Positions 1 to 11,379 of a stretch of DNA of 64,000 bases are shown one piece after another. The number at the start of each line of letters is the position of its first letter. The stretch's first letter is position 1. This DNA comes from Prorocentrum cordatum (Eukaryota > Sar > Dinophyceae > Prorocentrales > Prorocentraceae). Below the pieces are notes generated by a model. The model did not search any database. It worked only from the letters and a program-made list of their open reading frames with translations, and had not been told where the DNA came from. The stretch is taken from assembly GCA_963575745.1 (NCBI GenBank), contig CAUYUJ010021059.1:166001-230000 (forward strand), given 5' to 3'. Both the position numbers and the translations under genes were made by a program.

Positions 1-1
1 C

Positions 2-1156
2 TCCCAGTCCGACTTCACCTCGGTCGTGAAGCACTGCGGCGACGCGATCGGGACGCACTCCGACTTCACGACCGTGGACACCATGAGCGAGCAGATAGAC
101 ACGAAGACTGGTTGGAATCCGTCTTGCTTTGCCGACTTGATGGCCCTTCGGTTCTTCGGCGCGACCGCAGAGATCGACGTGCGTGAGAGGCTCCCGAGGG
201 AGCTTCGTGTCATTGGGGTTCAACTGCACAACCACAAAGACAAGCTGTCCAACCGTCTTCGTTGCCACACTCGCGTGAGCACAGGCACCGCGAACTGGGC
301 CAAGGCGGGCTGGGATAGGATCTCGGTAGGTGGTGACGGGGATGCTGAGCTTTGCAGTCTCGCCGCAGATGTCTTCAACAAGGTGAAGGTGTTCGCGAAG
401 TCGATCGATGACCGCGTCTCGGCGCTGAATGATACCGACAACCTCGAAGAGGAGGACGGGAGGATGAACGAGCTCTGGGGGTTACTTGGGACTGCTGCTG
501 CGGATGTTCAGTTTCGCGACGCGTTGGATAAGTTCTGCAAGTACATAGATAGCATCGACGACGCCGACGGCTCCATTACCGACGACACCAAGGACGCTAT
601 CTCGGTGAAAGACAAGCTCGTGAAGGCAATGTGCTCGGCGGCCGCCCGCATAGGCTCTCACTTCGATTACTTCTCGGCTGACTTCCACGCCGTCTACCAC
701 GAGGGGTACGGGGAGGACGACGTGGATCCGATCAAAGTGCTCTACTTCGTAGCCCAAGCCATCTTGAATTTCGAGATCGGTCTGCCCGAGAGATCCACCA
801 TCAAGGAGACTTTGACCCGCTGTGAGATTGCCTTGAAAGTGAACGTGATCAAAAGCCGCGCAGACATCAATTCAGAGAAGACGATCCTTGTGTGGAGTGA
901 CGCTTGGCAGACTGAGACCGCCATGAAGCTAGCGCCCCAACTGGCGGACGACAGCATCGCGATGCCCTTTCAGCAGTTCAACGGCAAGATATCTTCCTTT
1001 ACCGTCGGCCATCCGATCATTCAGGTGGCCGTGGATGTCTCAGATGCCACTCGCACCATTCTTAGTGTTTGGGATCTCCGCCATATGAAACTTCCAGGAG
1101 GCAATCGATCGACGTCGGAGGAGAGCAAGGAAAGGATGAGCAGGGATGTGACGTGA
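2..1156 (+). CDS. 3' part of a gene for a protein of unknown function (upstream segment)
   Basis: The frame is already open at the left edge of the window, so the true start lies outside it; the ATG at 26 is internal. The 385 readable codons give a balanced, soluble, mostly helical-looking protein with no signal peptide or membrane segment. A short internal echo is visible near the start: SDFTSVVKHCGDAIG is followed by THSDFTTVDT, so a repeated motif may extend upstream. Acidic and basic residues are evenly mixed and Cys residues are few. I do not recognise the family. The frame ends at a TGA at 1154-1156, but the same frame stays open and protein-like for another 1,005 bases, so this is probably not the natural end. 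Either a small unspliced intron, a readthrough stop or a disabling mutation separates the halves. Confidence 0.7.
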   Translation, partial: SQSDFTSVVKHCGDAIGTHSDFTTVDTMSEQIDTKTGWNPSCFADLMALRFFGATAEIDVRERLPRELRVIGVQLHNHKDKLSNRLRCHTRVSTGTANWAKAGWDRISVGGDGDAELCSLAADVFNKVKVFAKSIDDRVSALNDTDNLEEEDGRMNELWGLLGTAAADVQFRDALDKFCKYIDSIDDADGSITDDTKDAISVKDKLVKAMCSAAARIGSHFDYFSADFHAVYHEGYGEDDVDPIKVLYFVAQAILNFEIGLPERSTIKETLTRCEIALKVNVIKSRADINSEKTILVWSDAWQTETAMKLAPQLADDSIAMPFQQFNGKISSFTVGHPIIQVAVDVSDATRTILSVWDLRHMKLPGGNRSTSEESKERMSRDVT

Positions 1157-2161
1157 CGAGGGCCCAGGGATCCAGGACTTCGAGGGAGCAGCGAGTGGCT
1201 GGGAGACATCCGTTCGAAGGTTGTGTGTGGAGTGGTCTCTTCCGAGGGCTGCAGCTTGGCCACTCCCCAGTACATGCAGACGGTCTTGGATATTTGCGGT
1301 GCGCTCCCTCCAGAGATCAAGCCGCTGATCTCCTCTGCGCAGAACTACCACTTGATGAAGAAGACGGTCGATACGATGGTAAGTGGGAACGTCGTGGGAT
1401 GCATCCAGCTGACGACGGCGCTGAAGGCTCACGGGAGCATGCAGGAACCAGTGGTCAGCAAGCCCGAGGTGAAGGAGTGGGTGACGCGTCTCACTGAGAC
1501 GTGGGGCACGTTGTTTGATTCTACGGTTGGTGTCTTCGAGACCTCCGAGGTGCAGAAGTTCATGGACAAGTACGGCGAGAAGGGCGAGAACATCTTGGAG
1601 CTCATCAAGGGCTGGTCGTTCGACACAGGTGGCGGATGGCTTGGTGCAACGACCAGGGATGTCAACCGCGAACGCGACATGAAGATCGCGCAGGACTTCG
1701 TGCTCTCCTTCAGCTCGGTGGAGCGCGTGGTTCGGGAGCTTGTGTCTTCCATGGCATCGCTGACCTGGTTGTCCGACAAGCAGCGCGTGAAGCTGGACCA
1801 GTGCGCGGAGGAGCTCAAGGACGTGAAGATGCTCCACGCTAAGTGTGGCATCATGCTTGGGAGCATCATCCTGACGAATGCGACGCTCACTGGACAGGCC
1901 AGGGACTCGAGTCGGCGCTACGTGTTCGAGAAGCTGCAGGTACGGCAGCAGGACCTCCCGAGCAAGCTCGTGGAGATGATGACCTGCAAGATCGAGGAGC
2001 CCGCGGCGGCGGCCGCCGCCGCCTCCGAGCTTGAGGCCTCCAAGGCCGAGACGGCTGAGCCCCCCGCCGAGGAGGCGGCAGCTGCCAAGGCGCCGACGCT
2101 AAAGGCGCCTCGCAAGGCCAAGGCAGCTGCAGCAGCTGCGAAGGAGGCTGAGGAGAAGTAG
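1157..2161 (+). CDS. Downstream segment of the same gene, with Ala/Lys/Glu-rich C-terminus
   Basis: This is the same reading frame as the upstream segment, immediately after the TGA. Protein-like sequence resumes at about 1190 (EWLGDIRSKVV) and runs to TAG at 2159-2161. It has regular spacing of hydrophobic and charged residues (for example around 1480-1640 and 1680-1900) and ends in a low-complexity tail rich in Ala, Glu and Lys (about 2000-2158) with an APRKAKAAA stretch. No catalytic motif is recognised. The bases between the TGA and about 1190 encode a Gly/Pro/Arg-rich stretch unlike either flank and include GGGCCCAGGGATCCAGGA, which recurs exactly near 17998. An inserted or intronic piece of about 20-100 bases there is the simplest reading. 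The ATG at 1223 is available, but the frame continuity argues against it as a true start. Confidence 0.65.
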   Translation, partial: RGPRDPGLRGSSEWLGDIRSKVVCGVVSSEGCSLATPQYMQTVLDICGALPPEIKPLISSAQNYHLMKKTVDTMVSGNVVGCIQLTTALKAHGSMQEPVVSKPEVKEWVTRLTETWGTLFDSTVGVFETSEVQKFMDKYGEKGENILELIKGWSFDTGGGWLGATTRDVNRERDMKIAQDFVLSFSSVERVVRELVSSMASLTWLSDKQRVKLDQCAEELKDVKMLHAKCGIMLGSIILTNATLTGQARDSSRRYVFEKLQVRQQDLPSKLVEMMTCKIEEPAAAAAAASELEASKAETAEPPAEEAAAAKAPTLKAPRKAKAAAAAAKEAEEK

Positions 2162-2420
2162 AGGTCCTCTCCTCGATTTTTGTTTGCGGCCCGTCTCTCT
2201 CTCTCTCTCTCCCTAGTTCCCTTTAACATTTTACCAACCCTCGTTCCCCAAGCTACCCATTCATCCATATTGCATCCACCTCCTCCTCCCTCCTGTGATT
2301 CGTCTGTCAACTGGAGTCATCTGAGAGCACCCTGGGCCCCTTCAACTCCCTCTCGTCCTTCAGGACCTGTCTACCTCAACGTTTCGCTCGCTCCATCCGT
2401 TGCCGAGTAGATGAGCGCCC
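2162..2420 (+). other. 3' flank / likely 3' UTR with (CT)n
   Basis: Pyrimidine-rich sequence follows the stop codon, with a (CT)n run at about 2193-2212. No AATAAA-type polyadenylation signal was found; dinoflagellates commonly lack one. No gene is seen. Confidence 0.35.
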
Positions 2421-3360
2421 CGATAGTCAGACGCCGAAACGATTGAGATTCCCCTTGGGGACCGTGCCTTTTGCTTTCGGGCAGCGTCAATCTTATGCCT
2501 ACTCGTGGCAGTGTTTTGCCGACCGTGCGTGGGCGCGGTGTTGAGTGGTGCGGCGAGCCCCACGGGGTGTTGGAATGCTCGCCTGATGCGCTAAGCTTGC
2601 ACGAAGGGGGATCTCGAATAGGAAATCGAAGTTCTATTTGGGGGGCTTGGTAGGGGAAGCGTATCCCGAGTAGACAACCCGAACGGCCTCTTGCTGCCAC
2701 CAGAGAGATCATATGACACAGCGGGGTCAGGGCATCTGACGTTGAGGTGCGGCTGCTATCTCAGACGATCGAGCGTGAACGGTGCCGCCAGTTTGATACA
2801 TGAGTCGAGCGACATCCTCCCTTCTCGCGTCATCGTCCATCGCGTCACCTTTTGCAATCAGTCGAACGCATGGCTTGAGGAGTGAACAGCGGCAACGGGG
2901 AAGAGGACGGGGTGGAGGGCTGAGGAGTAGGAGTAGGAGGAGGAGAGGGGAGGGAGGAGGTAGGAGAGCGCGGGGACAGGGATGAGGAGGAGGGAGACAA
3001 TGGGATGAGGTGTGAAGGTCGTGATGCGCATGAGCATGAGAAGGGTTTGATTTGCGAGCTTGGCCGAATATCGATAGCAACGCCTCCCGACGTGTACGCC
3101 CAAACCTACAGCTGCACAGAAATCAACAAAAACAACCAGAATCTTGTAACCCATTACATATCGGAAATGCATATGGCAGCACTGCGGGCCGCATGTGTGG
3201 CTCACCCTGTGGCCATTTAATTGTTTTCCAACAGCAAGCTTTTCAAAGGAGGAGGAGGAGGAACAATACTAATGCTAATAATACTAATAATAGTACTAGA
3301 TATATTACAGCTAATAATACTATGAACAATATTTTCGTACTAATAGCAGTAATAATACGA
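2421..3360. other. No gene seen
   Basis: Mixed-composition sequence with only short shadow frames. A GGA-rich purine patch lies at about 2890-3000. Nothing supports a gene or RNA. Confidence 0.4.
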
Positions 3361-3373
3361 CGACTGTTGCTAA

Positions 3374-3375
3374 CT

Positions 3376-3468
<93 letters not shown>
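3374..3468. repeat. (TAC)n trinucleotide microsatellite
   Basis: Near-perfect run of ACT/CTA/TAC triplets, about 31 units. It creates Leu and Ser homopolymer frames that are not genes. Confidence 0.97.
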
Positions 3469-3563
3469 ATAGTAGGAGAAAAGTGCCAACATAACCGACG
3501 TAATAACATTTCCCCAGTGCGACCCTACCTAGAAGTTGGAGCCCCTAGAAAAGCAGCATTAGT

Positions 3564-3900
3564 TGCCATGATATGCTATGCTATGCTACGCCATGCTATG
3601 CTGCGCTATGCTATGCTATGCTATGTTGTGCTGCGCTATGCTATGCTATGCTATGCTAAGCTATGCTATGCTATGCCATGCTGCGCTGTACTATGCTAAG
3701 CGATGATATGATATGGTATGATATGCTATGCTAAGCTGCGCTATGCTATGACATGCTATACTATGCTATGCTATGCTATGCTATGCTATGCTATGCTGCG
3801 CTATGCTATGCTATGCTATGCTGGGCTATGATATGATATGCTATGCTGCGCTATGCTATGCTACGCAATGCTATGCTATGCTGTGCTCTGATATGCTAAA
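3564..3900. repeat. (CTATG)n pentanucleotide satellite
   Basis: Tandem CTATG units (TATGC phase) with frequent single-base variants such as CTGCG, CTACG and GATATG. After about 3900 it grades into TAAGC-type units up to about 4018. Confidence 0.95.
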
Positions 3901-4018
3901 GCTCAGCGAAGCTAAGATGAAGGTAAGCTAAGCTAAGATACAACTGAGGTAAGATGAAGCTAAGCTAAGGTAAGATGAAATAAGCTAAGCTACGATGAGA
4001 TAAGCAACGCTAAGCTAA
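3900..4018. repeat. Degenerate (TAAGC)n block
   Basis: AAGCTAAGC-type units with interspersed AAGATGA follow directly on the CTATG satellite. This looks like a diverged sister repeat. Confidence 0.75.
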
Positions 4019-4650
4019 GGGAACGTCACTGGGGGAACCGCGGGGCGGATCCTGGGGGAACCGCCCGGGGCGGGTTACACTGCCCGGCCCCTTTAAGCCT
4101 CCGAGTAAGAACCCTTCTAGGCAGAGCCCAGGTAGGGAACTAGTAGTAATATGAAACAGAAACATGAGATCATTGCTCAGAAGAAGAATCGTAGTGCGAG
4201 TGAGAGGTAGAATATCTCAACATGGGAAGAATACGAATCATCATAAGGAGACGACGAATCACAGTAATACTACATGGAAAAATAATGAAGCCTTTTTTCA
4301 AATGCTAAGAAGAAGACGACTCATACGAACATTAAATCACATAGTACATAACAATACGATTAATAGCGTGTGCCGTACTACTCGTAACGCGAATGCTAAT
4401 ACTACGGTGAATAATAAGCGTATTAATCATGCGTGTTGAAATAACCCTAGTCAGAATAATACTAATAATAATGCTATAGATAATGAGACTTGATTATCAT
4501 ACTAATCATTTAATGATATCCATAACACGAATAATCAGATTCAGAAGAATAGCAATACTACTATTAATAATACTACTAGGAACGTAAAACTACGAATAAT
4601 GAACATCCTAAGAACATGCGGATTATTTCGGCACTAGTCTTCAGAAAGGT
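4019..4650. other. AT-rich non-coding island
   Basis: About 4140-4640 is A/T-rich and full of AATAATACTA-like triplets, in contrast to the GC-rich surroundings. It looks like decayed (AAT)/(TAC) microsatellite. A duplicated GGGGGAACCGC motif lies at 4030-4070. No gene seen. Confidence 0.5.
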
Positions 4651-4657
4651 ATTAAGA

Positions 4658-4908
4658 AGGGGAGGAGGAGGAGGAGGAGGAGGAGGAGGAGGAGGAGGAG
4701 GAGGAGGAGGAGGAGGAGGAAGCGGAGGAAGAGGAGAGAGGGAGGGGAGGGGGAGGAAGCCGCAAAAGGCATGGGGGAGGGGGAGGAGGAAGGAGGAGCA
4801 GGAGGAGGGGGAGGAGGAGGAGGAGGAGGACGAGGAGGAGGAGGACGAGGAAGAGGACGAGGAAGAGGACGAGGAAGAGGACGAGGAGGGAGGCTTCGTC
4901 TGTACGAC
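4658..4908. repeat. (GGA)n purine tract
   Basis: GGA/GAG triplets, including a near-perfect run at 4660-4722 and a GAGGAAGAGGAC sub-repeat at 4840-4890. The Gly/Glu frames here are low complexity. Confidence 0.95.
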
Positions 4909-5154
4909 CATGTAGCCGACAGGAATCAGGAATCAGGAGGAGGATGAAGCGGGAGGAGGGGGGAGGCTTGCCAATTGGAGTGCCGAAGTAAAGGAGTGCC
5001 CCTCGGGGCTTTTACCGCCGACGCTGCCAACGCTGCCACCAGAAGAGGAGGGTGGAGGGAGGTTGGGGGAGGATGAAGGACGAGCGAGGAGGAGGCAACG
5101 TGATAGGGGAGCAGGCAGGGCAGCGATACCAAGAAGACCGAGAAAGAGGAATGG

Positions 5155-5720
5155 GGATGATGATGACGATGCTGATGACGCTGATGATGCTGATCATGAT
5201 GCTGCTGATGATGCTGATGATGACAATGATACAAGTACTGACGATGATGGTGGTGATGGTGATGGTGTTGTTGATGGTGATGGTGATGATGATGACGATG
5301 ACGATGACGATGACGATGCTGATGCTGATGATGATGATGATGCTGATGATGATGATGATGATGAATACGATGATGGTTGTGGTGGTGGTGGTTGTGGTGG
5401 TGGTTGTGTTGGTGTTGACTGTGATGGTGCTGTTGATGATGATGCTGCGGAGGATGATGATGACGATGACGATGCTGATGCTGAAGATCAGCTGATGATA
5501 GTGATGATCCTGACGATGCTGATGATGATGACGATGATGATGATGATGATGGTGGTGGGAGTGGTGGTGGTTATGATTACGATCATGGCGAGGATGGCTG
5601 CGGTTGTGGTGATGGTGATGTTGATGATGCTGATGATTATGATGTTCATGTTGATGATGCTTATGATGCTGATGATGATGATGGTGGTGGTAATGATGAT
5701 GATGATGATGATGATGATGC

Positions 5721-5761
<41 letters not shown>

Positions 5762-5773
5762 TTGTTGTTTAAC
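5155..5773. repeat. (GAT)n microsatellite block 1
   Basis: GAT/GAC/GCT/GGT triplets for about 600 bases. The most uniform part is at 5695-5762. Confidence 0.97.
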
Positions 5774-6027
5774 GGGGTCGAGGGCGGATGGGGGGAGAAG
5801 TGGAGGAGGGAGATCGAAGGGGGTGCAAGTGCAGGAACACAGAGGATGAGGAAGGAGGGATAATGAAGAGGCAGAGGAGGATCAGACGGACCTGGCCTGC
5901 TGAATTCAAGGGCTCGGCGGCTGGGCGGATTTGGCCATCAATACAAAAGGTCGATGCAGCATGGAGGGGATACTCGTATATCGTGCCAGCGAATCAGAAG
6001 TGGGATGATGGGGGCAGTGAAGAAAGA
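5774..6027. other. Spacer between GAT blocks
   Basis: Mixed unique sequence separates two triplet blocks. No gene is supported. Confidence 0.4.
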
Positions 6028-6742
6028 CGTCAATGTATGTCTGTGATGGTGAAAGTGATGGCTATGGCGATGGTGGTGGTGGTGATGATGATGGTGATGG
6101 CGATGACGAGGACGATTACAATTGTGACTGTGATGACGATGGTGATTGCGGCGGCGATGGCGACGACGGCGACGACGACGATAATACTGATGAGGACGGT
6201 GACGACGGCTGTGATGATGACGGTGGTGTTTCTGCTATTGCTGATGGTGTTGATGTTGATGTCGATGCCGATGGTAATGATACGGATGATGCTGGCGATG
6301 ATGATATTGATGATGCTGATGATGGTGATGATGATGATGATCATCGTATTACGTATTGATTTTATTGTTATTATTGTTATTATCAGTATGCTGATGTTGA
6401 TGTTGCTGATGCTAATGGTCGTGAGTGTACTGATGATGGTGACGCTGATGATGATGATGATGATGCTGATGATGATGATCATGATAGTGATGCTGATGAT
6501 TGGGAAGCAGGCAGAGCAGCGATATCAAGAGGACCGAACAAGGGGAATGGGAATGATGATGATGACGATGCTGATGATGCTGATGCTGATGACAACGGTT
6601 GTGATGATGATGGTGATGATAATGACGATGACGATGCCGATGTTTGTTATTGCTTTTTTTCATCAGTCTGATGGTGGTGATGATGATGGTGATAGCCGTG
6701 AGTGTACTATTGATGGTGATGTTGCTGATGTTGATGATGATC

Positions 6743-6780
<38 letters not shown>

Positions 6781-6850
6781 CATTATGCTGATGATGGTGA
6801 TGATGATGATGCTGTTTTGCTCCTGTTGATGGTGATGATACTTCGGCGGG
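6028..6850. repeat. (GAT)n microsatellite block 2
   Basis: Imperfect GAT/GGT/GAC triplets. A near-copy of the block-1 lead-in, GCAGGCAGxGCAGCGATA followed by AAGAGGACCGA, occurs at 6507-6540 (compare 5110-5140). Block 2 is therefore partly a duplication of block 1 plus its left flank. Confidence 0.95.
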
Positions 6851-7057
6851 ACGAATGGTATGACTATTCGAACATCTCTAATTCACGACTACAGAGGCCC
6901 AGGACCCAAGGGCCTATTTCCCGCCAGTGATAGGGGCCCGAAAAAGCTCTTCTTGATAGGATTATGCGGAGGGTGAAGGGGATGATACCCTTTTTACAAG
7001 TCCTCGGCCCATGAAGCATCAGATGAACTTTTGTCCGGCCGCTGTAAGAGTGAGGAT

Positions 7058-7632
7058 CATGACGATGAGGAGGACGGGGGGAGGATGATGCTGCTGTTGG
7101 TGGTGATGATGATAACGATAATGACGGTGGCGATGATGATGGTAATGATGATGATTGCGCTGATGACGATGAAAGTGATGACTGTTGATAAGGCGTGTGA
7201 GTATGGAGAGGATCAGGACACGAATGATGATCATATAATGATCGCGGTGGTGGTGGTGATTGTGATGATGATGATGCTGATGACGATGATGATGGTAATC
7301 ATAATGATGAGGATGATGATGCTGGTGATGACGGTGATGATGCGGATGATGCTGATGCTGATGCTGATGAGGGGAATGTTGATGATGATGGTGATGATGC
7401 TGATGATGGTGATGACGATGATGACGATGATCATGATGATGATGATGCTGATGCTGCTGACGACGATGATGATGATGCTGATAATGCCGCTGCTGATGAT
7501 GGTGACGATGATGCTGCTGCTGATGATGATGCTGCTGATGATGCTGCTGCTGACGATGACGACGGGGGTGTTAATGATGAGGATGATGATGGTGATGATG
7601 ATGGTGATGATGATGATGATGATGTTGATGAT

Positions 7633-7679
<47 letters not shown>

Positions 7680-7748
7680 GGTTGTTGTTGATGATGCGGA
7701 TCAAGTTGAGGATGACTGTGGTGATGAGGATGAGGAAGATGGGGGAGG
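7058..7748. repeat. (GAT)n microsatellite block 3
   Basis: GAT/GCT/GGT triplets for almost 700 bases, ending in a GGGGGAGGA purine patch. Confidence 0.95.
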
Positions 7749-7894
7749 GGGAGGAGGAGAAGGAGGACAGGAAGCAAGGGCTTGAGTGAAGGTTGTGCTG
7801 CGATGCGTAGGGAGCAGCAGTGGCAGTCCCTCCTGCCTCGTCTCTGCCTCTCCTCGCCCCCTCCCGCTCCCCTGCCTTCCCCAGTCCAGGAAGG

Positions 7895-8545
7895 CTCTAC
7901 AGGGACTTGGCGGGAATCGCGTCTGGAGGATGTCGAGACCTCGCCGTGAGGACCTCACCGTGGCCTCAACGTGCCCCAACGTGCGTCGCGAATTCTGGAG
8001 GGCTGAAGGGATCGCGTCGGTGGGAAGTCGAGGCCTCACCAGAAGGGGCTCAACGCGGCCCCGACATGGCTCATCGCGTTTGCGCTATTCGGGGATCTCG
8101 TCTAGGAGGCTGCTCGGGGATCTCGACTGGGACGTTGTTGACGTTCTCGCCATGAGGGCTTCGACAAAGCCTCGTCATGGGCCACCAACCCTTTAGGGAC
8201 ATCTTGGGTCACATGTGCGGGACGCGGGGGGCCCTCGCCGCGAGAGGCCCCAACGCGGCCTCCACATGACCTCAACTTGGGCCGGAAGCCATTCAGGGCT
8301 GCTCGGGATTCACGTATGTGTGGGATGCGGAGGTGTTTGCCCCGAAGACCTGAATGTGGCCTCAGCCTGTTTTGAACAGGTATCGCTAACCCATCATGAC
8401 TACCAGGGGATCGCGTACGGGGGCGGGGGCTCAGACCTTGCCTCATCATGACCTCAACATGGATCAGAACCCTTGCGGGCGATCTGGGGGCCTCGTTTAT
8501 GCGATGTCGCTGACCTGAGGGTCTCCAGCCTGGACTCGGCGCGGC
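7895..8545. repeat. Degenerate tandem repeat of about 100 bp
   Basis: Recurring modules resemble GGGATCGCGTCxGGAGG, then CGAGGCCTCACCxxxAGG, then CTCAACGxGGCCxxxACATG. Examples start near 7912, 8005, 8090 and 8215. Units are strongly diverged, and I could not fix the period exactly. Confidence 0.6.
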
Positions 8546-8775
8546 TTCAACGCGGGCCAGAAGTCTCCCAGGCAGCGGCAGCATCTGAGTGACAGCTTGA
8601 GACTGGACTCGGAAGACGGCTGCATACGCAACGGAAGATGAAGAGGTCGGCGCAAGAGCAGGAGCCATATGGAGCATGTCAGCCGAGTCGGTAGGTTGTG
8701 CATGCCCCACAGGGCACAGAGTTGGAAACAACCCACCCAGACAATGTGCAAAACGTCTGGCCGCTTGGATGCGTG

Positions 8776-8805
8776 CATGTGTGTGTGTGTGTGCGTGTGT
8801 GTGTG

Positions 8806-8852
<47 letters not shown>

Positions 8853-8880
8853 TTGTGTGTTTGTGTGTGTGTGTGTCTGT

Positions 8881-8921
<41 letters not shown>

Positions 8922-8972
8922 TGTGTCTGTGTCTGTGTCTGTATGTGTGCGCGTGTGTGTGTCTGTGTGTGT
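8776..8972. repeat. (GT)n dinucleotide microsatellite
   Basis: About 190 bases of GT with C/G/T interruptions. It generates Cys/Val/Thr/His frames and one spuriously long open frame running to 10502. Confidence 0.97.
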
Positions 8973-9155
8973 ACGGGTTGGTCTGTTTGCGCTTCTCTCC
9001 ACTTGCTCAGCCGCTTCGCGCGGTGTTGCCGTTCCAACAGCTTGCCGCTGTATCTGTCTCATCCTGGCGCCTGCCTTGCCCCAGGTCCTCGTGTGCCTGC
9101 CGGCTTTCCCTCTCTCGGCCCGTCTGTGCGGCCCGTTATTGCACCCCGTTGCGCG

Positions 9156-9212
9156 CAGATCCAAGGAATCCGCGCGGACCTCCGAACGTTTATGTTTATG
9201 TTGTTCGTTGTT
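9156..9212 (-). repeat. Dispersed repeat, inverted copy of the element at 27237 and 40682
   Basis: GATCCAAGGAATCCGCGCGG followed by CTCCGAACGTTTATG matches, in reverse complement with a few changes, about 50 bases at 27240-27290 and 40685-40735 in the two X duplications. Confidence 0.8.
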
Positions 9213-9555
9213 CGTCTATGGGTGGCGGGGAGCATTGGCAGGACGCGGACGATTCGGACGTCCGAGGTCACCCGCGAGGGGACAGCAGGGGTCGCTGCGC
9301 ATGAGCTCACGGATGCGTCAGCGTTCGTTCGCGTGCACCGCTGCCTCTTCCGACTGCAGACCTCGCTGGGCTTGCCGAGCCAAGTGCGCAGCGTGGGCCG
9401 CGCCCGCGCGGGAGCGCACTTCTTGGGACAAGAGCAGTGCGGCGCTCCCGACGAGAGCAGCATCTTGCACTCTCGCGCTGCCCCCCTGGCCGCTACCCGT
9501 GCGGAGGCGCAACCTTCCCATAACCATTTGCGCGGCCTGCGTAGAGACCAAGAGG

Positions 9556-9684
9556 AGAGGAAGGTGGAGGAGGAGGAGGCGGAGGAGGAGAAGGAGGAGG
9601 AGGAGGAAGATGAAGAGGAGGAGGAAGAGGAAGAGGAGGAGGAGGAGGAGGAGGAGGAGGAGGAGGAGGAGGAGGAGGAGGAGG
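9556..9684. repeat. (GGA)n purine tract
   Basis: GAGGAGGAG run with GAA and GAT interruptions. It is nearly perfect at 9630-9683. Confidence 0.95.
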
Positions 9685-9856
9685 GCAGAACCATGAGGGA
9701 GGGGGAAAGGGGGATGGAACGGACGAGGGCGGCCCGCCGCAGCAGGACCTCTGAGGAGAGGGTGGCCCACCGCTCGAAGCTGAAAGCGCACCACCACCAC
9801 CGGGCAAAGAAGGCGGGGCGCCGCAAGCCGAGCCTGGCGGGGGAGGGTCCAGGGTC

Positions 9857-10010
9857 CGCGACATCTTCGTGGATCTTGAGCTGTCTCCAAGCATCCGTTT
9901 GCTCGGAGCCCAAGTGCAGGCCTGGGTGGAACCACGTTTTCAGTGGTCACTGCCGTGCCAGGACGAGCTACTCACGCCTGAGGTTCTGCAGATGGCCTGG
10001 CAAGTGCAGA
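9857..10010 (+). pseudogene. Short protein-like coding fragment, possible exon or remnant
   Basis: In one frame this reads as an amphipathic, protein-like segment (DIFVDLELSPSIRLLGAQV and then EVLQMAWQV) of about 50 residues. After it the frame degenerates into sequence of poor coding quality. Similar isolated islands follow at about 10280-10420. I cannot assign a family; it may be an exon or a piece of a decayed retroelement. Confidence 0.3.
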
Positions 10011-10469
10011 CGAAACAGACCTTTGTCTCGGACCGTCCCTGGAGCATCGTATCGGGGAGCATTGGGGTCATGCTGCTCTCCGTCAAATGGCCTCATGTGG
10101 GCCACCTCCTCTGCTTTCTGTTTCCGTACCGACGCCGGGGATGCCTTGGGTTTTCGAACTCCCGTTCCGTCTACGATCACAGAGTTAGCCAAAGCAGCTG
10201 CCCTGCGACTGCTTCGGGTGTCTTGGGCTACTCGACCTAATCGTGCTGACGACGTATCCATGGCCCCCAACCAGCCTCTCGAGTACTGGACTGGGTCCAT
10301 CATTGTTCTCTCCAAATGGTATCAACCGGAGGATTCGGATGAGGAGGGTGGTGACGCAGGTGGTCAGGAGGAGGGAAGAAAAGTTGAGCGGCAGCGACGG
10401 GGTGCAGCGTGGACTCCTGCGGTCAATGAGGCGGCTATGCTGGGAGCCTTGCTGGGGTCATGTGGTGAC

Positions 10470-10600
10470 CAACGCGACTTCAGTATTGCCACCACAAGTT
10501 GAGTGCCAAGTGTTTTGAGTGTCCGTCGGAGGATTGCAGCTCGCAGCACCTGGCGTCGACATGCCCTGGTAACAATGATACACGGCTGGCGGAGCTGGGC
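10470..10600 (+). pseudogene. Cys/His-knuckle-like remnant
   Basis: One frame gives a short Cys-rich motif (CFECPSEDCSSQHLASTC, C-x2-C-x4-C-x4-H-x4-C spacing) at about 10508-10562, surrounded by poor coding sequence. Knuckles of this general kind occur at the C-terminal end of LINE-type polyproteins. No reverse transcriptase motif survives nearby, so the identity is speculative. Confidence 0.25.
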
Positions 10601-11379
10601 TCATTGGATGATCGTGGGTTGCTGCCAAAGCAAGCTGGCTCGTGGTTCTGGGGCAGAGGACTGTGCCCGAGGGGTTGCTTCCCGTCCTTGCCAAGAAAGG
10701 ATAACTCGGGAAGGTGGCCTGTCAGATGTGGCTCAGTTGGTTCTATATCAGGAGCGGTGTGCACCGACGGTGCCTGAAAGCGTTTCTGGCACTGGCCCGA
10801 GGCAGCCAGCGCAGGCTGGAAGCTTGTTAAACGCGTGGATGGGAGGATCGATGTGATGGCGTACGGAGTTCTTCCTGGATTCTTTCAATTCTCCCGGTCT
10901 TCTCCGATATTGAAGGCCTCATTGAAGGGCTCGACTGGGGCCCTCAAGGGTGCTGCCATCCTTCTGGGCCTAATGATGACCAGGTCCATCAGGTAGAAGA
11001 TCCAGGACCTTGGTGGCCTTTCAAAGGCCCTGCAGTTGATGCGCTTTAGAGGACATCCGAGGGGAGCTGACACGCATGTGAAGGGGGATCGCTGGGCAGA
11101 TGTCGCTGCGACGGCGCGACCTTCACTCCGTTCTAGTCAGCATGCCAAGTTCATACGAGGATAGCGCTCAGGTCTGTTCGGCAGGTCCTCAAGTGGCAAG
11201 TGCAGGCTTATGTGATTTTCGCTGCCCGTGGCAGAGTTGGCACGTTCCAGAGGCGCAGGCGGCAGAGGTCCAAGGCTCCTCGCCACAGCTCGGATCCGCA
11301 GCCGATCCTGGCGGCCTGGCGCCACCTGCGTATAGGCGCACGTTCTCTCAGGTTCGTGTGAAGTCTTTCTGGAGGCGTT

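Noticed and set aside
5063-7789. Asp-rich or Met-rich proteins over (GAT)n
   Set aside because: Pure triplet-repeat frames. Every frame and strand gives a different homopolymer-like product.
8676-10502. A 608-codon plus-strand open frame
   Set aside because: It is strung together from a (GT)n run, unique sequence and a (GGA)n run. There is no domain, and its composition follows the repeats.
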